Positions 11,925-23,900 of a stretch of 64,000 nt of DNA are shown piece by piece; the stretch's first letter is position 1; every line of letters begins with the position of its first letter. Below the pieces are notes generated by a model. It had not been told where the DNA came from. It saw only the letters and a program-made list of their open reading frames with translations, and searched no databases. The position numbers and the translations under genes were made by a program. The stretch comes from Cladorhizidae sp. MBARI D1340-BT2 (Eukaryota > Porifera > Demospongiae > Poecilosclerida > Cladorhizidae). The stretch covers positions 46,361,165 through 46,425,164 of the forward strand of contig JAQNBH010000009.1 of assembly GCA_028752905.1 (NCBI GenBank), in the 5' to 3' direction.

Positions 11925-13017
11925 AGGACTCAAATGCTATGCACTGTGATAATATTCTGTTCTGTACACATGTTAGAGAAGGTAGCCTCACATATTTTGA
12001 GTCTGAGTTCTTGCCAAAGTTCTTGTTTGTGTCTTGAGGTACCATTGTGTGTGGATATAATATTTACTGTAAATCTGGAATTTTTCATTGTTGATAAATT
12101 TTCGCTGTCCTACTGACATACAAAAATTAAAAATGGGTAAATATTTGGGTAAATATTTCAATGAGAAAATTATGTATTAGCTGGCTCATGCACACATGCA
12201 GGTGGGGGGAAGAGAGTAGAAGTGCTGAAAAATATCTCTTTCCCAAGATATTTGAAGTTGAAGTAAGTGAAGACAGTTTTGACAATTTCCTAGGTAGTTA
12301 AGTGTCCACACCACTAGTTACTGCATAGTAATATCTTTGTCAATTGCTCTCTTTCAATTGCTCTCTTTCATAATCCCTAAATGGTTGGTTTCCATATAGC
12401 TCTATAAACATGATAGCCTCTTTTAAGAATGGCCTACCAATGTCATCCATAGCTTGTCAACAGGTTTCTCTTCAGGAGTCAATTGTGCATTGTCTAACAG
12501 TCAGTCGCACCAGTAAAAAATAATCTGTAGATGACGAGTTCTACGAAAATATATTGACACAAAATATTTTCGACACAAAATATTTTCTAATTTTAAATGC
12601 GAAGTATTCCACATTTACGGTATTAACTATTGCTAAGCACCGAGAGTGTATTCACCTACCACAAACACAAGTTAAGTTCAGGGTTAATCACTTCTAATTT
12701 TGTAATCAAGTTGCAGAAAACGAACTCAAATAAAGTATTGTTAGTCTTATGAGGTTTCTTTAATAAACACCCCCTCAATCTTGCTCACCCCCAATATAAC
12801 AGAGCCACTATGAACTGGGCCTTAAATAAAGAGTTTGGAACCACTGGTATATATACTTGTTAGAAATAAATCCAGCTAGACAATGGATAACGTTAACAAG
12901 CAACAAATGTTAGCGAATTTTACGTTGTACACTGAATCATATTAGTTTCTACCTGCTATGTTCATCCAATAATATGGTAGCTCGTCACGTGTTTAGATAG
13001 AGACAGATGTGGTGGCT
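11925..13017. other. intergenic spacer between genes 3 and 4
   Basis: It is conserved with the other spacers, with local indels such as the duplicated AATATTT and CAATTGCTCTCTTT stretches. No gene is supported. Confidence 0.4.
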
Positions 13018-13023
13018 TTTATT
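13018..13023 (-). terminator. poly(A) signal of gene 4
   Basis: AATAAA on the minus strand, 68 bases after the stop at 13091. Confidence 0.65.
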
Positions 13024-13090
13024 GAGTTAGGTGTACACTCAAACCATAGCATTGCAGCTATGAACCACCTTAAGCCATCTGGTGCAGAGA

Positions 13091-13200
13091 CTATTGAAGT
13101 AACTTATTGCTGACAGACCCCAGCCAATAAAAATCTGATGGTATAAGTGGGTAAACCATAGCTGCTAATGCCAGTGTGGCTGAAGCAATGGATACCGAAG
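13091..13200 (-). CDS. membrane-helix terminal exon, gene 4
   Basis: The helix starts ASVSIASATLALAAMVYPLI. The tail differs from genes 2-3 at several positions (Tyr for Ser, Gly for Trp, Leu for Thr). Confidence 0.6.
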
Positions 13201-16200
13201 CTGAGAGAAACTGAAAGAAAGTGTAGACCACTACCATCATGATCCCCTCACCAAAGCAAACATTACTACACACCAGGAAATATTAACACAGGAGTTGTTT
13301 TCAGGTTAACCAAAGATCTTGGTTAGTCTACAAGAAAACGCTGCCAGGAACTTAAAAAAGACCTCCAAAATAAGTAACTGCCACTAAAATGCGCTCACTA
13401 AATATAATTGCTGTTTATCATATTTTTTACAGCATACGGTGGACTTGTCAAGAAAGCAACAAAACAAAGCTGAGTGGCCCAACTGGTTGTGGCCTGTCAC
13501 GTACAGTCTCGTTTTTTTGTTTTTTTTGTTTTTTACGATTACATTGTTTATAAAATATTATTTGTTCTTTTTGTTCTTATTTTTAGTTGTTGATTTTTGT
13601 TCATTTGATGCAAAGAAGTTAAAGCTGCGTTATGAGCTACGTGTCCCTGCTGGGGGAAGGGAGCTAGCCACACCATTTTTTTTAAAGTGTATCAAACCAA
13701 AATAGAAAGTGCTGGTGCACTCCCTGATATTTTATTCCACACAACTATATATCAGAAATGCATTAAATATCCCATACATGTAATCTTGAAGCCTCCATCA
13801 GGTACACATGAATAATAATAATAACAACCCAAACTGCTTTAAGGCAAGTCCAGACACTGAATGCATATTTGATGTGATTGGGATGTACATTGATCGCATC
13901 CACACTGTATTGTAAATTAAAAAATTACGTCCCAATGTGCATCAGATCCAGTTCACCATCAGATATGCTTCAAATCAATTCAAAGTAGCTCATAGCAATA
14001 AATGTAAACAATTATGCAAGTGTATATTAAATAGAACTTGCCCTCACCAACGCTGCATGTTAAGCATGGAGGAGAATATAGAATGCTAACACGGTCTTAA
14101 GACTAATTTAGGCAGTTACTGCTGCTATATCTAGGATAGCTAGATCTGGAATACCTCGCTATAGGTAGTGCTACATATAGGGCATATGTAGCTAGAAAGA
14201 GACTAGTTTAGGCTGTAGCTACTGCTGTATATATGTAGGCATATGCTACCTAGATGTGGACTACCTTAGGGTGTATACAGCTACTGCAATAATAGGGCAT
14301 TAGCTAGATAGTTCTGGATTAACTTGGGCTCTATATACTGTTATAGCTACGTAGCAAGTACCTTCTGACTTTTTAAAGGTACTATAGATATTAGAAGCAA
14401 CCAGTTAGTCTGTAGCCAGAAGCTAGGACATTTGATTGCACACTAACTAACTCAACAGAAGTCTTGAGCCTGTTGAAAGGGTTATATAGCTAGAGTTTTT
14501 AAATGGTGATTTAAGTCTGCATCTGGCAAACTACAGATATACTTGTGAGCATGTCCTGTAGCCAAACAAATGGCCACTGTTGCCTACATGGGTAATAAGA
14601 AGAATATATATAGGCTTACAGTGCTACATAATGATGTTACTGCAGCTATATATAGGCACATGGCGTGCAAAGTTTTAAGCAAGCCAAGAAAATACTAACA
14701 TATTTTAACATACAATAATTATGTCCCGAAGATTGTTTAAGTTTCTGCACAAATGTTCCAAACATTTCTCTCAATAAGTTACAAACTAACCTGTAACAGA
14801 GAGTTCTGTAGTGGAGTTGATTGAAGACAGTCCATTGGTGACAGTGCAGGTGTAAGTTCCAGAGTCAGATGCTTGCAGACCACAAAGTTGAAGGAAAGTT
14901 AGTTTGAACTGTCTTCCACCACGAGCTAAGTTTTCCTCATAGACTGAAACTAGAGTTGAGTTGGAAATGATCTGGCCATCTCTGGTCCAAGTGATGTCTA
15001 CACCAGGCTGGCCAAAGCCTACGCATACAAGCAGAGAAGTCTCTCCTGCTCCAACAGAAGAATTGTTAGAAATAACTGATAACTCTAATACTGGAACACC
15101 TATTATAAAGAGAAAAAAGGGAGGGTGTGTGATCACCATTACATCAAAGTAAGCATTTATATATGGACTTTTAAAGAGGTGTTGTTCATCACAAACTAAT
15201 TACATGGTCTTAAATATGTTTAACGAAATATCCAAAACCATTACAAACATTACCAGTAACCGACAATTCAGCAGTGAATAGATTGAAGACAGTATAATAT
15301 AGCTGATTGTGCTGGTATAAGTATCAGAGTCAGATATTGATTCAGTAATGGACAATTCAGTAGTTGAATAGATTGAAGAAAGTCCCTAGCTCAGTGCAGG
15401 TATAAGTACCAGAGTCAGACATTGCCTGGTAACAAAGATGGAGGGAAGCACAGCTTGAACTGCTTGCTTCATCGTGTCAAGTCTTGTTCTATGTAGTTTT
15501 AGGCCACTAGCAAAATTCGGCAACTAATTTATATAGCTGGTTAAACAAGTAGTTCTCCAGTCTGTAGATAAAGAAATTACATAAAAATGGTCAGCCAATC
15601 AGCTTTACAAATTACAACACATCGTTGGAAACGTTGGAAATAGCAATGTTGAAACATTCCAAATTGTCTTTTTGGAAATTGTACAATTCCAGAGATCACA
15701 CTTTGTTGGTGTTGTCATACAGAAAATTACATGAGTATCATTCTGGAAATTGCATTAATGCTCAACACATATCATAGGCTAACAGTAACAGCGTGTAACA
15801 GTAGAATGGGTTATTTATACTTAACTCTTTGTATGACAAAGATAATTATCCTAACATAACCCTCCATGCCATGGTACTATTACGTAGGTTAGCCCTTATC
15901 CTGCAACATTTATTTTGAGCAAGAAACTCTGAGTTAGCTTACTCTAGAAACACTTTCCTCGTTAGGTTAGTAGATCATATTGTCTACTCTTGTTCTTGTT
16001 CACTATCTAAGGACTTATGGCAGGTGTATCATAGGATTAACAAATTAACGGTTTCTACTTGCATGTTAAATTTCAGAAGCCTGTTTGGTAGCAATCGTAT
16101 TTAACATGGGAGATAATTGCTATAAGTTTCACACACCTTCTTTGTTTTGTGGCTTTTGGAAATATCCCAGTAATCAAATAAGCTATTCAGCTTAGTAGAG

Positions 16201-19200
16201 AGTATCATCTGAGATTTTAAGGCACTATGGATGTTAGTACCAACCAGTTAGTCTGTAGCAAGAAGCATAGGCCACTTACCTTTCATTACACACTGGCTAA
16301 CTCTACAGAAATCGTGACTCTCCTTGTGCCATGGATTAGATAGCTACAGAAATTTTTTTACATGGAGGTTTGAGAGTTCGAAACAAAGAGCCTCTGGCAA
16401 ACCTCAGCTATACATAAAACGGCTTGTAAGCATGTTCTGTAGTCAAACGAATAGCCATTGCTGCCTACACGGGTAATAAGAAGGCTATATGTAGGCTTGC
16501 AATGCCACATAATGATGTTACTGAGCCTATTTATAGGTGCATGCATTGCAATGTTTTAATAAGCAAGCCAACAAAATACGTCAGTATTTTAACGTACAAC
16601 ATACCCGGAACATCGTTTAACTTTCTGCACAAAATGTCTCCTAATAAGGTACAAGCTAACCTGTAACAGAGAGTTCTGTAGTGGAGTTGATTGAAAACAG
16701 TCCATTCCTGACAGTGCAGGTGTAAGTTCCAGAGTCAGTTGCTTGCAGGCCACAAAGTTGAAGGAAAGTTAGTTTGAACTGTCCTCCACCACGAGCTAAG
16801 ATTTCCTCATAGATTGAAACTAGAGTAGAGTTGGAAATAACCTGGCCATCTCTGCTCCAAGTGATGTCTACACCAGGCTGACCAAAGCCCACGCATACAA
16901 ACAGAGAAGTCTCTCCTGCTCCCACAGAAGAATTGTTGGAAATAACTGTTAACTCTAACAGCGAAGCAGCTAATATGGAGAGAAAAAAGAGGTAGTGTGC
17001 ATGGGATCACAATTGCATCAAGGTAAACACTGATTTCAACAAAAGCTGTCCAATTTTGCTCATCACAATTTAACAACATGAGCACAACCCAGTGATAATT
17101 GTAGTAAAGGAAAACTTGGTATTTCCGCATAACCCACTAATCTTTGACAAGGACAAAGAAGAACATGGTATAAGACTAGAGGGAGTGATAAAGAGGAGGG
17201 GGGAAACTTTCAAAGAAAATATTGAAATTTTGGACTTGTCATAGCACCAGGATTCACTGGCCCATACAGAACCCGAACCTAAAATAAAGATGAAATCACC
17301 AATTGGAATTACATAACTGAGGTGGTTGGGGAAATTCTCCAGGAATCTGGCAGAATTGACAGACCATTATGGGTCAAATATTCATGGAGTTGGATACTTC
17401 TCTATGAGAAAAATTTGCAAACATCAAATTGGAACTAGTCAAACCAACCACCCTCGGTGTCCAGAGAAGCCTCATCATATGTGCTGGGAACTGTCTGTTG
17501 CCAACCGATCAAGGTTCTTGGAGACCAGTATATAGCCTTTGCATCTTGATATATAACAGACACTGAATGAAATTATGTTAAAATTGAAAAGGAGGCTAGT
17601 CACAACTTGAGCTTGTGAACAATTCACTCGTAAATCCTCAACAGGGAGTTTACTGTAGAAACAGATCATAAACCACTTGTCCCTCTGCTAGAGCTGAAGA
17701 ACTTTGATAGTCTTAGACCGAGAATCTTGAGATTCAACTATTAGTGGATTGATCCATCTACATAATCATTCGTATCCCAGGAAAGGACCTAAACACAGCA
17801 GACATTTTGTTATAAGAAACCATCTTATATCCCAGAAGTGACACAACAACAATGCGCAAGAAGCTAAACATTTGGTGCAAGTCATCATTAACGAACTTCC
17901 AGAAAGTAAGGAGCAATAATTGTTCCCCCACAGTGATCGACTAGTGTGGACTTGGGTGGCAAGACAAAGGTCAATGCATTAACACTGCCCTCAAATTGTA
18001 GTGGTCAGCACAAAGTGAACTTGGCAAGAAATAGGATGTATGGTGGGTAATCAGGGTATAGAGCAGTGCTGACTGTTAACTTGAAGCAACATGGACATGG
18101 CGCCATTTTATCTTCCTCAAGATCATAAGCCAGGGATTGGAATCAAGCATGATAATGACCAAGCCCAGACTCGCAATTGGGAACACTGGGCAGTTCCTGG
18201 TGGGCAAGTGATTAAAATGGACAGATGTCTAAATTAATGGGCCTGCGCCTAAAATAATGAATGGGCTGGTGCCTAAAATAATGGGCTGGTGCCTAAATTA
18301 ATGGGCTGCTGCCTAAAATAATGGGCCGGTGCCTAAATTAATGGGCCGCTGCCTAAAATAATGGACCTGTGCCTAAAATAATGGGCCGGTGCCTAAAATA
18401 ATGGGCCACTGCCTAAAATAACAACTACCAATATTATCAAATTATAAAAATTACCATAAATTATGCAGTTGTCACCCGTAGACATTAACTATTCGCAAAT
18501 AAAATCTTACGAGTGGTTGTGGGCATCATTAAACTGACATATTAAACTGGCACATAATCTAAATGGTGTACCATCTAATTCATATGATCATCTGTGTATT
18601 TGCAATGAAGATTGAAGCTATTTTGGTCCAGTTGGTGCCTTAGCTTTAGCTATTGTGTTCCTTAGATTATCAAAGTTATTCGAGTTCTCGACTAAGCAAG
18701 TCTGCAAGTCTATCTTTATCATAATTCTTCCATAACATCCTGATTGTGACATGCAGCCAGCCTATTCTACTGAAAACAGTGTAATAGGCACCTACTACAT
18801 TGATGGAATGCTATATGCAAACACATGCAGTGACAAACTTTATCTAATACATACGTATGGCACATGTAGGGCCGATGAAGTTGACTTCACATATGCACTC
18901 AAACGACAAGTCTCCAGAGACACAGCGGCCATTATTCTGGCAAGGATTCGAGTTGCACATATCCAGTTGCTGAACATAGAGATAGAAAGGGCGCACAACA
19001 TAGCCAATGACGTTTGTGGCCTTGCAGAAGTACGTCGCTCCATCCGCAGCAATAAGATCATTGATTGTGAGAGTGCTGGAAACATTCCCACTTTGGGAGT
19101 CATCTGTAGTTGTGACTGCAGCTCTATCAGAAGTGATTGGAAGTGAGCCCTTCAGCCAGACTATGGTTGGAGTTGGGATCCCATATGCAGTACATGTAAA

Positions 19201-19680
19201 TGAAGATTGTTCTCCAGAGTTTGCAGTAACATTCTGTTCTCCTTCTTCCAGGATCCTGAGCTCTGTCATTGTCCCATTGTCGACTTTCAGATTGATACTG
19301 ACATTGAAATCACCAGCAGGGTGACGCACTCTGACTATGTACCTCCCTGCATCATCAGCGAGAACTAGCAGAATGGAGAGAGAGCGACGATCATCTCCAA
19401 AGACCAGCCGACCAGAAGCTTTAATGGGCGAATTGTAATTATCCTTGTACCAATCTATGGAGTTGGCCATCACCTCAGGAAATGCTGCTCCAACTGAAAT
19501 TGTAAGCGTCACATTCTGCCCTATCACAGCTTCTATGGTAGCATTGGAAGTGGACACGGTAGGGCCTACTGCAAGTGTGGAAGACATAGTATTGCCATTT
19601 GAAAGAGAGCAACAAAATAACAACACAGCACAACCCAGACGAGTAAACCACATAATTTGTTGGTGCAGCTGCACTAGCAT
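13091..19680 (-). CDS. Ig/EGF membrane protein gene 4 (SP-Ig-Ig-EGF-Ig-Ig-TM)
   Basis: This is the reference full-length copy. Exons are 19680-18855, 16969-16661, 15099-14791 and 13200-13091, all phase 1, giving 517 codons and a stop without an internal stop. Domain order is leader, cysteine-less Ig1, Ig2, EGF, two single-exon Ig domains, membrane helix and a short tail. There are many N-glycosylation sequons. It should act at the cell surface in adhesion or recognition. I do not recognise a named orthologue. No regulatory element is evident. Confidence 0.7.
13201..14790. other. intron 3 of gene 4 with degenerate 60-75 base repeat
   Basis: No exon is seen. From about 14095 to 14350 a diverged motif recurs about four times, each with a GACTAGTTTAGG-like start, CTACTGC in the middle and a TAGCTAGATNTGGA-like end. 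The same block occurs in genes 5 (21835-22090) and 6 (31240-31510). Confidence 0.45.
14791..15099 (-). CDS. single-Ig exon (type b), gene 4
   Basis: A 309-base phase 1-1 exon with acceptor CTTTATAATAG|GTG and donor ACAG|GTTAGT. The Ig core is LLVC, ITW, DSGTYTC, with the same extra LQLC cysteine as type a. An in-frame ATG at 15139 in the intron could start a shortened protein. Confidence 0.75.
15253..15510 (-). pseudogene. two decayed single-Ig exons in intron 2 of gene 4
   Basis: Two partial, head-to-tail copies (about 15253-15345 and 15346-15510) align with the Ig exons around the DSGTYTC region and the donor end. They carry stops and have lost their acceptors. The rest of the intron (15511-16660) shows no exon. 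Confidence 0.6.
16661..16969 (-). CDS. single-Ig exon (type a), gene 4
   Basis: Phase 1-1, with donor GTTAGC. It differs from the gene 2 copy by single substitutions (R to G before AGET, L to F in LLVC). Confidence 0.75.
17268..17914 (+). pseudogene. Ty3/Gypsy pol relic in intron 1 of gene 4
   Basis: Paralogous copy of the relic. A one-base loss in the connection segment leaves a 69-codon open stretch (17326-17535) that is not a gene. Confidence 0.55.
18230..18420. repeat. 20-base minisatellite
   Basis: About nine to ten units, nearly the same order of variants as the array at 10474-10665. Confidence 0.9.
18855..19680 (-). CDS. SP-Ig-Ig-EGF first exon, gene 4
   Basis: It differs from gene 3 by a single Ser to Asn change in Ig1 (ASS to ANS). 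The leader is intact and in frame. The linker between Ig1 and Ig2 keeps the DNGT insertion. Confidence 0.75.
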
Positions 19681-20755
19681 AGGACTCAAATGCTATGCAC
19701 TGTGATAATATTCTGTTCTGTACACATGTTAGAGAAGGTAGCCTCACATATTTTGAGTCTGAGTTCTTGCCAAAGTTCTTGTTTGTGTCTTGAGGTACCA
19801 TTGTGTGTGGATATAATATTTACTGTAAATCTGGAATTTTTCATTGTTGATAAATTTTCGCTGTCCTACTGACATACAAAAATTAAAAATGGGTAAATAT
19901 TTGGGTAAATATTTCAATGAGAAAATTATGTATTAGCTGGCTCATGCACACATGCAGGTGGGGGGAAGAGAGTAGAAGTGCTGAAAAATATCTCTTTCCC
20001 AAGATATTTGAAGTTGAAGTAAGTGAAGACAGTTTTGACAATTTCCTAGGTAGTTAAGTGTCCACACCACTAGTTACTGCATAGTAATATCTTTGTCAAT
20101 TGCTCTCTTTCAATTGCTCTCTTTCATAATCCCTAAATGGTTGGTTTCCATATAGCTCTATAAACATGATAGCCTCTTTTAAGAATGGCCTACCAATGTC
20201 ATCCATAGCTTGTCAACAGGTTTCTCTTCAGGAGTCAATTGTGCATTGTCTAACAGTCAGTCGCACCAGTAAAAAATAATCTGTAGATGACGAGTTCTAC
20301 GAACACAAAATATTTTCGACACAAAATATTTTCTAATTTTAAATGCGAAGTATTCCACATTTACGGTATTAACTATTGCTAAGCACCGAGAGTGTATTCA
20401 CCTACCACAAACACAAGGTTAATCACTTCTAATTTTGTAATCAAGTTGCAGAAAACAAACTCAAATAAAGTATTGTTAGTCTTATGAGGTTTCTTTAATA
20501 AACACCCACTCAATCTTGCTCACCCCCAATATAACAGAGCCACTATGAACTGGGCCTTAAATAAAGAGTTTGGAACCACTGGTATATATACTTGTTAGAA
20601 ATAAATCCAGATACTAGACAATGGATAACGTTAACAAGCAACAAATGTTAGCGAATTTTACGTTGTACACTGAATCATATTAGTTTCTACCTGCTATGTT
20701 CATCCAATAATATGGTAGCTCGTCACGTGTTTAGATAGAGACAGATGTGGTGGCT
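19681..20755. other. intergenic spacer between genes 4 and 5
   Basis: Counterpart of 11925-13017 with two small deletions near 20300 and 20415. No gene is seen. Confidence 0.4.
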
Positions 20756-20761
20756 TTTATT
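20756..20761 (-). terminator. poly(A) signal of gene 5
   Basis: AATAAA on the minus strand, 68 bases after the stop at 20829. Confidence 0.65.
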
Positions 20762-20828
20762 GAGTTAGGTGTACACTCAAACCATAGCATTGCAGCTATG
20801 AACCACCTTAAGCCATCTGGTGCAGAGA

Positions 20829-20938
20829 CTATTGAAGTAACTTATTGCTGACAGACCCCAGCCAATAAAAATCTGATGGTATAAGTGGGTAAACCATAGC
20901 TGCTAATGCCAGTGTGGCTGAAGCAATGGATACCGAAG
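20829..20938 (-). CDS. membrane-helix terminal exon, gene 5
   Basis: Same coding sequence as in gene 4. Confidence 0.6.
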
Positions 20939-23900
20939 CTGAGAGAAACTGAAAGAAAGTGTAGACCACTACCATCATGATCCCCTCACCAAAGCAAACA
21001 TTACTACACACCAGGAAATATTAACACAGGAGTTGTTTTCAGGTTAACCAAAGATCTTGGTTAGTCTACAAGAAAACGCTGCCAGGAACTTAAAAAAGAC
21101 CTCCAAAATAAGTAACTGCCACTAAAATGCGCTCACTAAATATAATTGCTGTTTATCATATTTTTTACAGCATACGGTGGACTTGTCAAGAAAGCAACAA
21201 AACAAAGCTGAGTGGCCCAACTGGTTGTGGCCTGTCACGTACAGTCTCGTTTTTTTTTTGTTTTTGTTTTTTACGATTACATTGTTTATAAAATATTATT
21301 TGTTCTTTTTGTTCTTATTTTTAGTTGTTGATTTTTGTTCATTTGATGCAAAGAAGTTACAGCTGCGTTATGAGCTACGTGTCCCTGCTGGGGGAAGGGA
21401 GCTAGCCACACCATTTTTTTAAAGTGTATCAAACCAAAATAGAAAGTACTGGTGCACTCCCTGATATTTTATTCCACACAACTATATATCAGAAATGCAT
21501 TAAATATCCCATACATGTAATCTTGAAGCCTCCATCAGTTACACATGAATAATAATAATAACAACCCAAACTGCTTTAAGGCAAGTCCAGACACTGAATG
21601 CATATTTGATGTGATTGGGATGTACATTGATCGCATCCACACTGTATTGTAAATAAAAAAATTACGTCCCAATGTGCATCAGATCCAGTTCACCATCAGA
21701 GATGCTTCAAATCAATTCAAAGTAGCTCATAGCAATAAATGTAAACAATTATGCAAGTGTATATTAAATACAACTTGCCCTCACCAACGCTGCATGTTAA
21801 GCATGGAGGAGAATATAGAATGCTAACACGGTCTTAAGACTAATTTAGGCAGTTACTGCTGCTATATCTAGGACATAAGCTAGCTAGATCTGGAATACCT
21901 CGCTATAGGTAGTGCTACATATAGGGCATATGTAGCTAGAAAGAGACTAGTTTAGGCTGTAGCTACTGCTGTATATATGTAGGCATATGCTACCTAGATG
22001 TGGACTACCTTAGGGTGTATACAGCTACTGCAATAATAGGGCATTAGCTAGATAGTTCTGGATTAACTTGGGCTCTATATACTGTTATAGCTACGTAGCA
22101 AGTACCTTCTGACTTTTTAAAGGTACTATAGATATTAGAAGCAACCAGTTAGTCTGTAGCCAGAAGCTAGGACATTTGATTGCACACTAACTAACTCAAC
22201 AGAAGTCTTGAGCCTGTTGAAAAGGTTATATAGCTAGAGTTTTTAAATGGTAATTTAAGTCTGCATCTGGCAAACTACAGATATACTTGTGAGCATGTCC
22301 TGTAGCCAAACAAATGGCCACTGTTTCCTACACGGGTAATAAGAAGAATATATATAGGCTTACAGTGCTACATAATGTTGTTACTGCAGCTATATATAGG
22401 CACATGGCGTGCAAAGTTTTAAGCAAGCCAAGAAAATACTAACATATTTTAACATACAATATGTCCCGAAGATTGTTTAAGTTTCTGCACAAATGTTCCA
22501 AACATTTCTCTCAATAAGTTACAAACTAACCTGTAACAGAGAGTTCTGTAGTGGAGTTGATTGAAGACAGTCCATTGGTGACAGTGCAGGTGTAAGTTCC
22601 AGAGTCAGATGCTTGCAGACCACAAAGTTGAAGGAAAGTTAGTTTGAACTGTCTTCCACCACGAGCTAAGTTTTCCTCATAGACTGAAACTAGAGTTGAG
22701 TTGGAAATGATCTGGCCATCTCTGGTCCAAGTGATGTCTACACCAGGCTGGCCAAAGCCTACGCATACAAGCAGAGAAGTCTCTCCTGCTCCCACAGAAG
22801 AATTGTTAGAAATAACTGATAACTCTAATACTGGAACACCTATTATAAAGAGAAAAAAGGGAGGGTGTGTGATCACCATTACATCAAGGTATGCATTTAT
22901 ATATGGACTTTTAAAGAGGTGTTGTTCATCACAAACTAATTACATGGTCTTAAATATGTTTAACGAAATATCCAAAACCATTACAAACATTACCAGTAAC
23001 CGACAATTCAGCAGTGAATAGATTGAAGAGAGTATAATATAGCTGATTGTGCTGGTATAAGTATCAGAGTCAGATATTGATTCAGTAATGGACAATTCAG
23101 TAGTTGAATAGATTGAAGAAAGTCCCTAGCTCAGTGCAGGTATAAGTACCAGAGTCAGACATTGCCTGGTAACAAAGATGGAGGGAAGCACAGCTTGAAC
23201 TGCTTGCTTCATCGTGTCAAGTCTTGTTCTATGTAGTCTTAGGCCACTAGCAAAATTCGGCAACTAATTTATATAGCTGGTTAAACAAGTAGTTCTCCAG
23301 TCTGTAGATAAAGAAATTACAGAGAAATCTAGTTCTGTTCCCATAAAAATGGTCAGCCAATCAGCTTTACAAATTACAACACATCGTTGGAAACGTTGGA
23401 AATAGCAATGTTGAAACATTCCAAATTGTCTTTTTGGAAATTGTACAATTCCAGAGATCACACTTTGTTGGTGTTGTCATACAGAAAATTACACGATTAT
23501 CATTCTGGAAATTGTATTAATGCTCAACACATATCATAGGCTAACAGTAACAGCGTGTAACAGTAGAATGGGTTATTTATACTTAACTCTTTGTATGACA
23601 AAGATAATTATCCTAACATAACCCTCCATGCCATGGTACTATTACGTAGGTTAGCCCTTATCCTGCAACATTTATTTTGAGCAAGAAACTCTGAGTTAGC
23701 TTACTCTAGAAACACTTTCCTCGTTAGGTTAGTAGATCATATTGTCTACTCTTGTTCTTGTTCACTATCTAAGGACTTATGGCAGGTGTATCATAGGATT
23801 AACAAATTAACGGTTTCTACTTGCATGTTAAATTTCAGAAGCCTGTTTGGTAGCAATCGTATTTAACATGGGAGATAATTGCTATAAGTTTCACACACCT

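Noticed and set aside
13439..13705. Plus-strand frame starting MDLSRKQQNK in units 1-4
   Set aside because: It runs into a T-rich tract that differs between copies by insertions and shows no domain. It lies in the intron before the membrane exon.
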